In this document: positions 48,414-58,371 of the stretch, in pieces
Layout: every line of letters starts with the position of its first letter
How positions within the stretch are numbered: the stretch's first letter is position 1
NCBI RefSeq assembly: GCF_023151555.2
Contig: NZ_CP100425.1
Span: 186,001-250,000, forward strand
Reading direction: 5' to 3'
DNA length: 64,000 nucleotides
DNA from: Photobacterium sp. CCB-ST2H9
Lineage (GTDB): Bacteria; Pseudomonadota; Gammaproteobacteria; Enterobacterales; Vibrionaceae
Notes under the pieces: generated by a model
Databases searched by the model: none
Told to the model about the DNA's origin: nothing
The model's input: only the letters and a program-made list of their open reading frames with translations
Program-made: the position numbers and the translations under genes

Positions 48414-49607
48414 ATGTCAGCTGCCTTTTATCAACAGATCGCCGATCAAATTCAGGAAGTGAAAGCGGAAGGATTATACAAAAGCGAGCGTGTGATCACT
48501 TCAGCACAGCAAGCCGATATTGAGATCACCTCAGGTGATCACGTATTGAACTTCTGTGCCAACAACTATCTGGGTCTGGCGAACCACCCGGCGTTGATTG
48601 AGGCTGCCAAACAAGGCATGGATGAGCACGGTTTTGGTATGGCTTCAGTGCGTTTTATCTGTGGTACGCAGGACGCACATAAAGAGCTGGAGAGTAAGTT
48701 GTCAGCCTTCTTAGGCACGGAAGACACCATTCTTTACTCTTCTTGTTTTGATGCAAATGCCGGTCTGTTTGAGACCATTCTGGGCCCTGAAGACGCCATT
48801 ATTTCAGATGCGCTGAACCACGCGTCGATTATTGACGGTGTTCGTCTGTGTAAAGCGAAGCGTTTCCGCTACGGCAATAACGATATGGCAGAGCTGGAGC
48901 AACAGCTGATTGCTGCAAATGAAGCCGGCGTACGTCATAAACTGATTGTGACCGACGGTGTCTTCTCAATGGACGGTGTGGTGGCAAACCTGCCTGCAAT
49001 CTGCGATCTGGCCGATAAATATGATGCCCTGGTGATGGTTGATGATTCCCATGCCGTGGGTTTCATGGGTGATAACGGTCGTGGTACGCACGAATATCAT
49101 GATGTGATTGACCGCATTGATATTATCACCGGAACGCTGGGTAAAGCGCTGGGCGGAGCGTCCGGTGGTTATACCGCAGGTAAGAAAGAAGTGATTGACT
49201 GGCTGCGTCAGCGCTCACGTCCATATCTGTTCTCAAACTCCCTGGCACCAGCGATTGTATCGGCTTCGATTCGGGTGCTGGATCTGCTGGCTGAAAGCAG
49301 TGATTTACGTGCCCAGCTATGGAAAAATGCTGAGCATTTCCGTCGCCGTATGTCAGAAGCTGGTTTTACGCTGGCAGGCGCTGATCATGCAATCATCCCG
49401 ATTATGCTGGGCGATGCCAAGCTGGCGGCAGAGTTTGCTGAGCGCGCACTGAAAGAAGGCATTTACGTGGTGGGCTTCTCTTACCCTGTGGTACCGAAAG
49501 GCCAGGCGCGCATCCGGACGCAAATGTCAGCGGCTCACAGCACAGAGCAGCTGGATCGCGCAATTGATGTCTTTATCCGTATCGGCCAAGATATGGAAAT
49601 TATCTGA
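48414..49607 (+). CDS. kbl: 2-amino-3-ketobutyrate CoA ligase
   Basis: 397 residues. [21 protein letters not shown] at the start, [12 protein letters not shown] and the PLP Lys in [14 protein letters not shown]. It cleaves 2-amino-3-ketobutyrate with CoA to glycine and acetyl-CoA. GGAGAG precedes ATG 48414. It forms the threonine-degradation operon with tdh, 62 bases downstream. Confidence 0.97.
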   Translation: MSAAFYQQIADQIQEVKAEGLYKSERVITSAQQADIEITSGDHVLNFCANNYLGLANHPALIEAAKQGMDEHGFGMASVRFICGTQDAHKELESKLSAFLGTEDTILYSSCFDANAGLFETILGPEDAIISDALNHASIIDGVRLCKAKRFRYGNNDMAELEQQLIAANEAGVRHKLIVTDGVFSMDGVVANLPAICDLADKYDALVMVDDSHAVGFMGDNGRGTHEYHDVIDRIDIITGTLGKALGGASGGYTAGKKEVIDWLRQRSRPYLFSNSLAPAIVSASIRVLDLLAESSDLRAQLWKNAEHFRRRMSEAGFTLAGADHAIIPIMLGDAKLAAEFAERALKEGIYVVGFSYPVVPKGQARIRTQMSAAHSTEQLDRAIDVFIRIGQDMEII

Positions 49608-49669
49608 ACAACAATGATTTTGCGGCAGAGGCGTGAGGGTACGCCTCTGAGCATCGAGTGGATAGCAAG

Positions 49670-50701
49670 ATGAAAATTAAAGCACTTTCCAAACTGAAGC
49701 CCGAAGAAGGCATCTGGATGACCGAGGTCGAAAAGCCTGAAATTGGCCATAATGACCTGCTGATCAAAATCAGAAAAACTGCAATCTGTGGTACTGACGT
49801 TCATATCTACAACTGGGATGAGTGGTCCCAGAATACGATTCCTGTTCCGATGGTGGTCGGCCATGAATATGTGGGCGAAGTTGTGGCCATTGGCCAGGAA
49901 GTCCGCGGTTTTGAAATTGGTGATCGCGTTTCCGGCGAAGGCCACATTACCTGCGGTCACTGCCGTAACTGTCGTGGCGGCCGGACACACCTGTGCCGTA
50001 ACACCATCGGTGTGGGCGTGAACCGTGAAGGTGCTTTTGCCGAGTATCTGGTAATCCCGGCGTTTAACGCGTTTAAGATCCCGGATAATATTTCCGACGA
50101 TCTGGCATCCATCTTCGACCCGTTTGGTAATGCAGTGCACACGGCGCTGTCTTTCGACCTGGTAGGTGAAGATGTGCTGATCACCGGCGCCGGCCCGATT
50201 GGGATCATGGCTGCTGCAGTGGCGAAGCACGTCGGTGCCCGTCACGTAGTGATTACCGATGTTAACGAATACCGTCTGGAGCTGGCACGCAAAATGGGCG
50301 TGACCCGTGCGGTGAATGTGGCTGAGCAGAAGCTGGAAGATGTGATGGCCGAACTGGGCATGACAGAAGGTTTCGATGTCGGTCTGGAAATGTCTGGCGT
50401 ACCTGCCGCCTTTAACAGCATGCTGTCGAGCATGAACCACGGCGGTAAGATTGCGATGCTGGGTATTCCGCCATCAAACATGGGGATTGACTGGACTCAG
50501 GTCATCTTCAAAGGCTTGGTGATCAAAGGCATCTACGGCCGTGAAATGTTTGAGACCTGGTATAAGATGGCCAGCCTGATCCAGTCTGGTTTGGATCTGA
50601 CGCCAATCATTACTCACCACTACAGTGTGGATGATTTCCAGAAAGGCTTCGATGTGATGCGTTCCGGCCAGTCAGGTAAAGTGATTCTGAGCTGGGACTA
50701 A
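49670..50701 (+). CDS. tdh: L-threonine 3-dehydrogenase
   Basis: 343 residues, nearly block-identical to the E. coli enzyme as I remember it. It has the catalytic zinc site [13 protein letters not shown], the structural zinc cluster [15 protein letters not shown] and the NAD motif [12 protein letters not shown]. It oxidises threonine to 2-amino-3-ketobutyrate, the substrate of Kbl. ATG 49670 matches family start; a GTG at 49658 is also open. A terminator follows. Confidence 0.97.
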   Translation: MKIKALSKLKPEEGIWMTEVEKPEIGHNDLLIKIRKTAICGTDVHIYNWDEWSQNTIPVPMVVGHEYVGEVVAIGQEVRGFEIGDRVSGEGHITCGHCRNCRGGRTHLCRNTIGVGVNREGAFAEYLVIPAFNAFKIPDNISDDLASIFDPFGNAVHTALSFDLVGEDVLITGAGPIGIMAAAVAKHVGARHVVITDVNEYRLELARKMGVTRAVNVAEQKLEDVMAELGMTEGFDVGLEMSGVPAAFNSMLSSMNHGGKIAMLGIPPSNMGIDWTQVIFKGLVIKGIYGREMFETWYKMASLIQSGLDLTPIITHHYSVDDFQKGFDVMRSGQSGKVILSWD

Positions 50702-50724
50702 CCCTGAGTTCGGAATGTTGAAGA

Positions 50725-50754
50725 AGCGGTGTGCGCAGGCACGCCGCTTTTTTT
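50725..50754 (+). terminator. Terminator after tdh
   Basis: AGCGGTGTGC-GCAG-GCACGCCGCT (one G-U pair) followed by T's. It lies between the convergent tdh and yibQ genes. Confidence 0.85.
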
Positions 50755-50761
50755 GTGCCTG

Positions 50762-51481
50762 TTATCCGGCTGGCGTAAAGAGTTCCGATAAACGGACCAG
50801 AGTGACCTCTTGCTGCATTTCCGGCAGCATGGCTGTAATGGTTGCTAAGGTCACCGGGTGAGGATGCCCGATGGCAATGACGGCGCCCTGTTTCTGGGCT
50901 TGCTGGATGGCGCGTCTGAGCTGACGGCGGATGAAGTCTTCTGTCGGGATATGATCAATGAAAACATGACGGCGAAGCGCCGGGATATGGGCGGCTTGCG
51001 CCTGGTGTTCAGCCACCGATTTGGGCGTGGTCCGGCTGTCGAGAAATCCCAGGTGCTGCTGTCTGAGCACTTCCATCACCCAGCGCATGGCTGTCGGATT
51101 TTCAGTCAGCAAGCTGCCCATATGATTGTTCATTCCAATCGCACCGGGCACCCGGGTCAGCGCATGACGCAGTCTGGCCTGCAGCTCATCTTTTTTCATC
51201 GCGGCGGTCAGTGTTGTCAGTTCGAGCGGTGCCGGGCGGCTTGGCTGCATTGGCATGTGGAGCAAGACATCCCTTTGTTCCTGTTGCGCCTGACGGGCCG
51301 TTTGCTGGTCGAAGGGCGTGTCCGGCAATACGGACACGCTGATTTGCGGCGGCAGGGCAGACAGAGGAGAGGGCATCAGCTGATAACCGAGGTCATCAAT
51401 CACAATGGCCAGTCTGGCTGCCTGAACACCGCAGGGCAGTATCAGCAGCCAGATCAGACTGAAACGAACAAACCACTTCAT
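50762..51481 (-). CDS. yibQ: Divergent polysaccharide deacetylase family protein (YibQ)
   Basis: 239 residues. An N-terminal signal peptide (MKWFVRFSLIWLLILPCGVQA) is followed by RLAIVIDDLGY, IGMNNHMGSLLTE, FLDSRTT and IGHPHPVTLATI, the motifs of the periplasmic divergent polysaccharide deacetylase family. Substrate unknown; a cell-wall link is suggested by cotranscription with envC. AGGA lies 8 bases before ATG 51481. Confidence 0.9.
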   Translation of the reverse strand: MKWFVRFSLIWLLILPCGVQAARLAIVIDDLGYQLMPSPLSALPPQISVSVLPDTPFDQQTARQAQQEQRDVLLHMPMQPSRPAPLELTTLTAAMKKDELQARLRHALTRVPGAIGMNNHMGSLLTENPTAMRWVMEVLRQQHLGFLDSRTTPKSVAEHQAQAAHIPALRRHVFIDHIPTEDFIRRQLRRAIQQAQKQGAVIAIGHPHPVTLATITAMLPEMQQEVTLVRLSELFTPAG

Positions 51482-51536
51482 GTGAACCATCCTTGTCCTC
51501 TTCGTGGAATAAACGACGTCAGTGGCCTCTCTGAAA

Positions 51537-52703
51537 TTACCGGATCAGCCAGGGACGCGGGTTGGTGGGCGTTCCTTTTCGCCGGATTTCGAAATAGAGT
51601 CCCGGCGCTTCCTGTCCGCCACTGTCACCGACCAGTGCAATGGCTTCATTGGCCCGGACGGTATCGCCGACCTTTTTCAGCACTGTCTGGTTATAGCCGT
51701 AAAACGTCATATCGCCGTGTCCATGGTCAATGGCCACCATCAGACCGTAGCCGCGCAACCAGTCGGCAAAGACGATTTTTCCGTCGTGAACCGCTTTTAC
51801 CTCACTGCCGATGGACTTACTGATCACCATGCCTTTCCATCGCAGCTCGCCTTTGAGCGGACTGCCGTAGCTGTGAACCACATTACCTTTCACCGGCCAG
51901 GGCAGTTTGCCTTTAAATGTGTTCAGGCCATTCATACTGACCCGGGTGCGACGCGCAGCTTCTTCTGCAGCTTTTCTGGCTTTGGCGATTTCACTGACCA
52001 GACGTGTTTCATTGTCTTTCAGCTCGGTCAGATAACGTTTATCAGCACTAAGCTGTCCTTGCAGTTGCCTCACGGTCCCCTTACGGGCCTGCTGACTGCT
52101 GAGCAGCGATGCGCGGTCTTTTTTCAGCTGACTGAGCAGGGTTTGCTGGGTATTGCGTTGTTCCGTGAGCTGATGTTTCTTGAGCTGGAGCTCGGTATCC
52201 GTTGCGGCCAGTTCATCCAGCGCCCGGCTGCGTGCCTGACTCAGACGGGCAGCATATTCAGCCATGCGCTCCATTTGTGATGCGTCATTTTCGCCCAGCA
52301 AGTTGGCCAGCGGCGATGACTTCCCCAGTTTATAGTGGCTGGTAATCAGGGCTTTCAGTTGTTCCCGCTGGCCGATCTGGCGCTGAAGCAGGGCTTGTTG
52401 TTCTTTTTCCAGATGGTCGATGGAGCGGGTCAGCGTGTCGACTTTCTGCTCCGTATGGTGAATGTTTCCGGCAGCTCTGGCAATCGCCAGTTCCTGCTGT
52501 TTCAGATTTTTCTGTACTTCATTCAGCTGCTGTTTTTTTTGGCTCAGTTGCTGTTGCTGACGGGCGATTTCCTGTTTCATGCCTTGCAGCTGATTTTGAT
52601 TATCAGCCAGCACAGGAGTGTTAAACGCCAGACATAACAAAGCGCCAGTGCCGAAGGCACTGGCGCGCAGAGTACAGTAGGTACGATAAAATAATGCCCG
52701 CAT
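51537..52703 (-). CDS. envC: Murein hydrolase activator EnvC
   Basis: 388 residues. A signal peptide (cleavage probably near VLADNQ) is followed by a long coiled coil (about 40-250) and a C-terminal LytM domain (about 275-385). The LytM zinc ligands are degenerate: the usual first His is replaced in LRWKGMVI, as in EnvC proteins that activate amidases AmiA and AmiB instead of cutting peptidoglycan. It works in the periplasm at the division site with FtsEX. It lies 8 bases after gpmI in one operon. Confidence 0.95.
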   Translation of the reverse strand: MRALFYRTYCTLRASAFGTGALLCLAFNTPVLADNQNQLQGMKQEIARQQQQLSQKKQQLNEVQKNLKQQELAIARAAGNIHHTEQKVDTLTRSIDHLEKEQQALLQRQIGQREQLKALITSHYKLGKSSPLANLLGENDASQMERMAEYAARLSQARSRALDELAATDTELQLKKHQLTEQRNTQQTLLSQLKKDRASLLSSQQARKGTVRQLQGQLSADKRYLTELKDNETRLVSEIAKARKAAEEAARRTRVSMNGLNTFKGKLPWPVKGNVVHSYGSPLKGELRWKGMVISKSIGSEVKAVHDGKIVFADWLRGYGLMVAIDHGHGDMTFYGYNQTVLKKVGDTVRANEAIALVGDSGGQEAPGLYFEIRRKGTPTNPRPWLIR

Positions 52704-52711
52704 GTCTGGGA

Positions 52712-54250
52712 TTATTTCAGATCGTACAGCACCTGACCAGTCATCTCTGACGGGATTTGAAGCCCGGTCAAGGACAGCATGGTTGGTGCCAGATCTGACA
52801 ACTTGCCGCCTTCTTTCAGGGTAATTGCTTTGTCACCGACGTAAATCAACGGCACAGGCAGGTTGGTGTGTGCTGTGTGCACGCCGCCGGTTTCCGGGTT
52901 GATCATCATTTCTGCATTCCCGTGGTCGGCAGTGATCAGCAGCTGGCCGCCGGCTTCGCGAATTGCTTCAACGACGCGGCCGATGCTTTCATCAATGGCC
53001 TCACAGGCTTTCACTGCGGCATCGTATACGCCGGTGTGACCAACCATGTCACCATTCGGGTAGTTACAGATGATCATGTCGAACTCGCCGCCTTTGATCG
53101 CAGCAACCAGTTTGTCGGTCAGCTCAGGTGCGCTCATTTCAGGTTGCAGGTCGTAAGTTGCAACTTTTGGTGAGGCGACCAGCGCGCGAGATTCACCGTC
53201 AAACTCGTTTTCTACACCGCCATTGAAGAAGAAGGTGACGTGCGCATATTTCTCCGTTTCAGAAATACGCAGTTGTGTCTTGCCTTGCTTCGCCAGCCAC
53301 TCACCCAGCGTGTTTTCCAGACTTTCCGGCGGGAAAGCTGAAGGCAGGTTAATGTCTGCCGCATATTGGGTCAGCATGACGAAGTGCAGTGCAGGGAACT
53401 GCTGACGGGCAAAGCCAGTGAACTCCGGCAGGAAAGCACGGGTGATCTGACGGGCACGGTCTGCACGGAAGTTCATGAAGATCAAGGCATCGCCATCTTG
53501 CATCGCAGCATCCGGCTGGCCTTCCGCACGAAGTACGGTCGCTTTCACGAATTCATCGTTTTCTTCGCGGGCATAAGCGGCCTGCAGGCCTTCCACTGCA
53601 GAAGCTGCGGTAAAGTCACCTTTGGCTGCAGTCAGCAGATTGTAAGCGGATTCAACGCGTTCCCAGTTGTTGTCCCGGTCCATCGCGTAATAACGGCCAA
53701 CCAGAGAGGCGGTGCGGCCTTTGCCCAGTTGAGCAAACAGGGCATCAAAGCGCTCCAGCGAAGCCTGTGCACTGCGTGGCGGCGTATCACGGCCATCCAG
53801 GAAGCAATGCAGATAGATGTGCTCAGCACCACGCTCAGCAGCCATTTTCACAGCGGCTTCAATGTGATCTTCATGGCTGTGAACACCGCCCGGTGACATC
53901 AGACCCATGATGTGAACAGCTTTTCCGGCAGAAATTGCGCTGTCCATCGCTTTGACCAGGTTTGGGTTGTCCTGGAATTCACCGTCGGAGATCGCTTTGG
54001 CAATCCGGGTCAGATCCTGATACACCACACGGCCTGCGCCGATATTGGTGTGGCCGACTTCTGAGTTCCCCATCTGACCATCCGGCAGGCCGACGTCCAG
54101 ACCTGAGGCAGAAATTAACGTGTTGGCTTCGTTTGCCATCAGGTTATCCAGAACCGGGGTATTGGCGTTGGCGATCGCGTTGTTGGCTGTATCTTCGCGA
54201 TAACCCCAACCGTCGAGAATTACCAGAGCCAGTGGCTTCTTAGCAGACAT
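52712..54250 (-). CDS. gpmI: Cofactor-independent phosphoglycerate mutase
   Basis: 512 residues. [12 protein letters not shown] holds the first metal Asp, and [15 protein letters not shown] the catalytic Ser; the C-terminal [11 protein letters not shown] completes the manganese site. It interconverts 3- and 2-phosphoglycerate in glycolysis. It heads the gpmI-envC-yibQ operon and is divergent from yibN. Confidence 0.97.
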   Translation of the reverse strand: MSAKKPLALVILDGWGYREDTANNAIANANTPVLDNLMANEANTLISASGLDVGLPDGQMGNSEVGHTNIGAGRVVYQDLTRIAKAISDGEFQDNPNLVKAMDSAISAGKAVHIMGLMSPGGVHSHEDHIEAAVKMAAERGAEHIYLHCFLDGRDTPPRSAQASLERFDALFAQLGKGRTASLVGRYYAMDRDNNWERVESAYNLLTAAKGDFTAASAVEGLQAAYAREENDEFVKATVLRAEGQPDAAMQDGDALIFMNFRADRARQITRAFLPEFTGFARQQFPALHFVMLTQYAADINLPSAFPPESLENTLGEWLAKQGKTQLRISETEKYAHVTFFFNGGVENEFDGESRALVASPKVATYDLQPEMSAPELTDKLVAAIKGGEFDMIICNYPNGDMVGHTGVYDAAVKACEAIDESIGRVVEAIREAGGQLLITADHGNAEMMINPETGGVHTAHTNLPVPLIYVGDKAITLKEGGKLSDLAPTMLSLTGLQIPSEMTGQVLYDLK

Positions 54251-54677
54251 ATGCTGTCCTCTCCATCAATATGAACAATCTGAAAAATGTAGACCAATTA
54301 CCTCAACAACCGGTGTTGTCCGTCTACCAGGGCGCTCAGGTAAGGAGTCAGGTCGGTAATTTTACTACAAAAGAACCGACATTTTGTAGTTCAGATCAAA
54401 CATCGCTGTAAATGGTTTGTTATCTTTACGACATAAAATATATTCAATTTGGTCCTCTGGTGTAAGAGCACAGCCTGCGTTTTTTACTATTCCAGCGATA
54501 GGTATGGCCTTGCGACACCGGGATGACGATACAGAAAGCAGTGAGCCGTGACGCGTAAATGCGGCGGGCGGGTGTACTTCATTTCGGCCGGAGGTATACT
54601 CAGTTTCCTTAATTTTGGTTGAATCTTGCCGCTGGCCGTTTTCCGGACAGTCGGTGAAGGTGGATAGAGCGAAAATC
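54251..54677. other. 427-bp divergent intergenic region, gpmI/yibN
   Basis: No convincing gene. The minus-strand frame of 108 codons at 54365-54691 overlaps the yibN start and has no family character. The region must hold the gpmI and yibN promoters. A short inverted repeat CAACA-ACCGG-TGTTG is at 54304-54318. Nothing else stands out. Confidence 0.6.
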
Positions 54678-55112
54678 ATGCAGCAATTCATAGAGTTTGT
54701 TACGAGTAATCCGATGTTGTCTCTGGTCTGGGTTGGTCTGGTTGTGGCCCTGATCTCTTCAATGGTGAAGCAGAAAACAGCGGGTTATACCGTGGTCACC
54801 CCGAACCAGGCGACAGTGATGGTCAATCGTGAAGACGGCATTTTTGTCGACATTCGAAACAAAGATGAGTTTCAGCGTGGCCATATTGCTGGTGCACTTC
54901 ACATTTTGCCAAGCGAAATCAAAGCCCAGAACCTGGGACCGCTTGAAAAGTATAAGTCAGCCCCCATCATTGTGGTGTGCAAAACAGGTCAGACGGCGCA
55001 GGAAAGTGCCAACCTGTTACATAAAGCGGGTTTCAGCAATGTGAAACTGCTGAAAGACGGTTTGATTTCCTGGAACGAGGCCAACATGCCTCTGGTGACA
55101 GGAAAGAAGTAA
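54678..55112 (+). CDS. yibN: Membrane-anchored rhodanese-like protein YibN
   Basis: 144 residues. One hydrophobic span (MLSLVWVGLVVALISSMV) is followed by a rhodanese domain with DIRNKDEFQRGHIAGALHILPSEI and the active-site loop VVCKTGQTAQE, whose Cys is present. E. coli YibN as I recall has lost it. Likely sulfur carrier or membrane-protein insertion accessory. It precedes secB as in E. coli, but no grxC lies between them. ATG 54678 gives the family N-terminus MQQFIEF. Confidence 0.92.
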   Translation: MQQFIEFVTSNPMLSLVWVGLVVALISSMVKQKTAGYTVVTPNQATVMVNREDGIFVDIRNKDEFQRGHIAGALHILPSEIKAQNLGPLEKYKSAPIIVVCKTGQTAQESANLLHKAGFSNVKLLKDGLISWNEANMPLVTGKK

Positions 55113-55227
55113 AGTTTTGAACTCTCGGGGAGCCGGATGATCCGGCTGCTATTTTTATTCAGGCCGGGCGGCTCCCGGCACAATGACAGATTTCCTAGCG
55201 CGAAATCCTCAGAAAAAGGACAATATC

Positions 55228-55698
55228 ATGGCTGAAGCAGCGAACCACGAAGCGCAACAGAACTTCCAAATCCAACGCATTTTCCTGAAAGATGTCTCTT
55301 TCGAAGCTCCGAACTCTCCGGAAATGTTCCAGAAAGAATGGAACCCGGAAGTGAAGCTGGATCTGGATACGCAAAGTCGTGAGCTGGCAGAAGGCGTTTA
55401 TGAAGTCGTTCTGCGTCTGACCGTGACTGTGAACAATGACGCGGACTCTGCTTTCCTGTGTGAAGTGCAGCAGGGTGGTATTTTCTCTGTTTCAGGTATG
55501 GAAGCTCCTCAGCTGGCACATTGCCTGGGTGCTTTCTGTCCGAACATCCTGTTCCCGTACGCGCGTGAAACGATCTCCAGCCTGGTCGTGAAAGGGACTT
55601 TCCCGCAACTGAACCTGGCACCGGTCAACTTTGACGCGCTGTTTATGAATTACCTGCAAAGTCAGGCTGAAGGTAACCAGGAAAGCTCTGAAGCCTGA
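55228..55698 (+). CDS. secB: Protein-export chaperone SecB
   Basis: 156 residues. [22 protein letters not shown] and [31 protein letters not shown] are SecB signatures. It keeps preproteins unfolded and hands them to SecA. ATG 55228 is preceded by AAAGGA; the 15 codons in front are not conserved. It is 13 bases from gpsA, with which it is cotranscribed. Confidence 0.98.
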   Translation: MAEAANHEAQQNFQIQRIFLKDVSFEAPNSPEMFQKEWNPEVKLDLDTQSRELAEGVYEVVLRLTVTVNNDADSAFLCEVQQGGIFSVSGMEAPQLAHCLGAFCPNILFPYARETISSLVVKGTFPQLNLAPVNFDALFMNYLQSQAEGNQESSEA

Positions 55699-55711
55699 TT
55701 GGCGGGAACGC

Positions 55712-56728
55712 ATGACTTCAACCACTGAAAACGCAATTTCGATGTCAGTCCTGGGTGCCGGTTCTTACGGCACCTCACTGGCGATTTCACTGGCCCGGAA
55801 TGGTGCCAATGTGATTTTGTGGGGCCACAATCCGGTCCATATCGCACAGCTGGAAACCGACCGGGCCAACGAGGCGTTTTTGCCGGGTGTGGCTTTTCCA
55901 GAGTCGTTGATTCTGACTGCCGACCTGGAAGCTGCGGTGAAAGCCAGCCGGGATTTACTGCTGGTGGTGCCGAGCCATGCTTTTGCGGATGTGCTGAAAC
56001 AGATGAAGCCATTCCTGCGCGATGACTCCCGGATCTGCTGGGCCACCAAAGGTCTGGAGCCGGAGACTGGCCGTTTGCTGCAGGACGTCGCCCATGAAAT
56101 TCTGGGTGACAACATCCCGCTGGCTGTTTTGTCCGGACCGACGTTTGCGAAAGAACTGGCTGCTGGCCTGCCGACTGCAATTTCGGTTTCCTCTCCGGAT
56201 TCCGGTTTCGTGAAGGATCTGCAGGATAAAATCCACTGTGATAAAAGCTTTCGGGTTTACAGCAACAGCGATTTTATCGGTATGCAGCTTGGCGGCGCAG
56301 TGAAGAACGTGATTGCGATTGGCGCAGGGATGTCTGATGGCATCGGCTACGGAGCGAACGCCCGAACTGCACTGATCACCCGGGGACTGGCAGAAATGTG
56401 TCGCCTTGGGGCAGCGCTGGGTGCACAGCCGGAAACCTTTATGGGAATGGCCGGACTGGGCGATTTAGTGCTGACCTGCACCGATAACCAGTCCCGGAAC
56501 CGTCGTTTTGGTCTGGCGCTGGGTCAGGGTAAAGCCGTAGATGAAGCACAGCAGAATATCGGCCAGGTGGTGGAAGGATACCGCAACACCAAGGAAGTCT
56601 GGGTACTTGCGCAGCGCTATGGTGTGGATATGCCGATTACCGAACAGATTTATCAGGTGCTTTATCAGGGCAAAGATGCCCGGGAAGCCGCCAGGGATCT
56701 GCTGGCCAGGGCGAAGAAAGACGAATAA
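55712..56728 (+). CDS. gpsA: Glycerol-3-phosphate dehydrogenase [NAD(P)+]
   Basis: 338 residues. [20 protein letters not shown] is the cofactor site, [13 protein letters not shown] and GPTFAKELA follow, and [16 protein letters not shown] holds the catalytic Lys. It makes sn-glycerol 3-phosphate for phospholipids. It overlaps no gene; a terminator follows. Confidence 0.97.
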   Translation: MTSTTENAISMSVLGAGSYGTSLAISLARNGANVILWGHNPVHIAQLETDRANEAFLPGVAFPESLILTADLEAAVKASRDLLLVVPSHAFADVLKQMKPFLRDDSRICWATKGLEPETGRLLQDVAHEILGDNIPLAVLSGPTFAKELAAGLPTAISVSSPDSGFVKDLQDKIHCDKSFRVYSNSDFIGMQLGGAVKNVIAIGAGMSDGIGYGANARTALITRGLAEMCRLGAALGAQPETFMGMAGLGDLVLTCTDNQSRNRRFGLALGQGKAVDEAQQNIGQVVEGYRNTKEVWVLAQRYGVDMPITEQIYQVLYQGKDAREAARDLLARAKKDE

Positions 56729-56756
56729 CGTCCTCCAGGTAATTGAATGAAAATGA

Positions 56757-56792
56757 AACAGCGCGGGCAAGAAAGCCCGCGTTGTTTTTTTT
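56757..56792 (+). terminator. Terminator after gpsA
   Basis: CGCGGGC-AAGAAA-GCCCGCG within a longer imperfect stem, followed by a T8-like run. It separates gpsA from cysE, so cysE needs its own promoter in 56793-56859. Confidence 0.88.
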
Positions 56793-56859
56793 GCTGAGAA
56801 GTTTAAAGTTATACCCATACTCACTGTCAATCAGCCGGACATTGGACGGAGGCAGTAAA

Positions 56860-57717
56860 ATGGTGCATACACATGAAGGATATACAGGGGACGACGTGAG
56901 GGAGTGTCAACAGAAAGCCGTCTGGAAAACTATCAAGCAGGAAGCCATCGTGCTGACGGAACAGGAACCGATGCTGGCCAGCTTTTACCATGCCACGATT
57001 ATCAAACACGATAATCTGGGGGCCGCGCTCAGTTATATTCTGGCCAATAAGCTGGCGACGCCGTCGATGCCTGCGATGGCTGTGCGTGAGGTGATTGAAG
57101 AAGCGTATGCAGCAGACCGGATGATTACAGAGTCCGCCGCCTGTGATATCCGGGCCGTCGTGGAACGGGACCCGGCGATCAACAAGTTCTCTGTCCCCTT
57201 ACTGTATCTGAAGGGCTACCACGCCTTGCAGGGCTATCGGGTGGCCAACTGGCTGTGGAAGCAGAACCGGGAAGCACTGGCGGTTTATCTCCAGAATCAG
57301 ATTTCCGTCAGCTGTCAGGTGGATGTTCATCCGGCGGCCCGGATTGGACAGGGGATCATGTTTGACCATGCCACAGGTATTGTGATTGGTGAAACGGCCG
57401 TGATCGAAAATGATGTGTCGATTCTGCAGGATGTGACTCTGGGTGGTACGGGTAAGGAATGTGGCGATCGTCACCCGAAAATCCGTGAAGGGGTTATGAT
57501 CGGGGCCGGTGCGAAAGTCCTGGGCAATATCGAGGTCGGTGAAGGTGCCAAGATTGGCTCCGGTTCAGTTGTGCTGTCGCCGGTGCCGGCACATACGACG
57601 GTTGCCGGGGTTCCCGCGAAAATTGTCGGTCGCCCGAGCTCGGATAAGCCATCCATGGATATGGATCAGCAGTTCAACGGTGTGTATCAGACTTTCATTG
57701 CCGGTGATGGCATCTGA
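56860..57717 (+). CDS. cysE: Serine O-acetyltransferase
   Basis: 285 residues. An N-terminal helical SATase domain is followed by a left-handed beta-helix: VHPAARIGQGIMFDHATGIVIGE, DVTLGGTGKECGDRHPKI with the catalytic His/Asp region, and GAGAKVLGNIEVGEGAKIGSGSVV. It acetylates serine as the first step to cysteine. GGAGG lies upstream of ATG 56860; the longer frame from 56743 reads through the gpsA terminator and is rejected. Confidence 0.96.
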   Translation: MVHTHEGYTGDDVRECQQKAVWKTIKQEAIVLTEQEPMLASFYHATIIKHDNLGAALSYILANKLATPSMPAMAVREVIEEAYAADRMITESAACDIRAVVERDPAINKFSVPLLYLKGYHALQGYRVANWLWKQNREALAVYLQNQISVSCQVDVHPAARIGQGIMFDHATGIVIGETAVIENDVSILQDVTLGGTGKECGDRHPKIREGVMIGAGAKVLGNIEVGEGAKIGSGSVVLSPVPAHTTVAGVPAKIVGRPSSDKPSMDMDQQFNGVYQTFIAGDGI

Positions 57718-57738
57718 CAAAATGTCATCGCCAGAGCG

Positions 57739-57766
57739 GAAAGGGGCCAGAAGGCCCCTTTCGTGT
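57739..57766. terminator. Terminator between convergent cysE and trmL
   Basis: GAAAGGGGCC-AGAA-GGCCCCTTTC, a 10-bp perfect stem. Only a short T-rich tail (GTGTTTT) follows on the plus strand, and the stem's own A/T ends help in both directions. Confidence 0.8.
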
Positions 57767-57778
57767 TTTCAGCCGGGG

Positions 57779-58243
57779 TTATCTGGCTCCGGCAAAATCA
57801 AACTGGCGCCAGGCTTCATACGCAATAATGGCCGCGGCATTGGACAGGTTCAGACTGCGGCTTTCCGGATGCATGGGAATGCGCAGGCGTTGTTCCATGG
57901 GTAAGCTTTCAATGACTGTCATGGGCAGGCCCCGGGTTTCCGGGCCAAACAACAGAATATCCCCTTCCTGAAAACGGGCTTGTGTGTGGTACTGGGTTGC
58001 CTTGGTTGTACAGGCAAACAGGCGTCGTCCGGCAGTCGCCGTCAGAAAGGCTCCGAAATCTGCGTGGCGATGGACATGGGTCAGATCGCGGTAATCCAGT
58101 CCGGCACGGCGCAGTTTTTTCTCTTCCAGATCAAATCCCAGCGGCTCAATCAGATGCAGGTTTGCGCCGCAATTGGCACACAGGCGGATAATGTTGCCCG
58201 TATTGGGCGCAATTTCAGGTTCGTACAGGGCGATATCAAACAT
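57779..58243 (-). CDS. trmL: tRNA (cytidine/uridine-34-2'-O)-methyltransferase
   Basis: 154 residues. [39 protein letters not shown] and [26 protein letters not shown] are the SPOUT-class TrmL motifs forming the SAM-binding knot. It methylates the wobble ribose of two leucine tRNAs. It follows cysE in opposite orientation. Confidence 0.96.
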   Translation of the reverse strand: MFDIALYEPEIAPNTGNIIRLCANCGANLHLIEPLGFDLEEKKLRRAGLDYRDLTHVHRHADFGAFLTATAGRRLFACTTKATQYHTQARFQEGDILLFGPETRGLPMTVIESLPMEQRLRIPMHPESRSLNLSNAAAIIAYEAWRQFDFAGAR

Positions 58244-58332
58244 GCTCAGACTTCACAACGGCAAAAGCGTTATTGTAGCCTGTCTGGAGGCGGGCAAACC
58301 AGTCTGGTAATCAGTAGCGTGACGATTGGAAA

Positions 58333-58363
58333 GGCCGCCCCCGGATTGTTTCAGGGGGAGGCC
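58333..58363 (-). terminator. Possible terminator of cpxRA
   Basis: On the minus strand a stem GGCCTCCCCC...GGGGGCGGCC with one mismatch and a 11-base loop lies just after the cpxA stop. Only TTTCC follows, so termination may be weak. Confidence 0.55.
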
Positions 58364-58371
58364 GTCTGTGA

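Noticed and set aside
54365..54691. Minus-strand 108-codon frame upstream of yibN
   Set aside because: It overlaps the yibN start and has no conserved look; a chance open frame.
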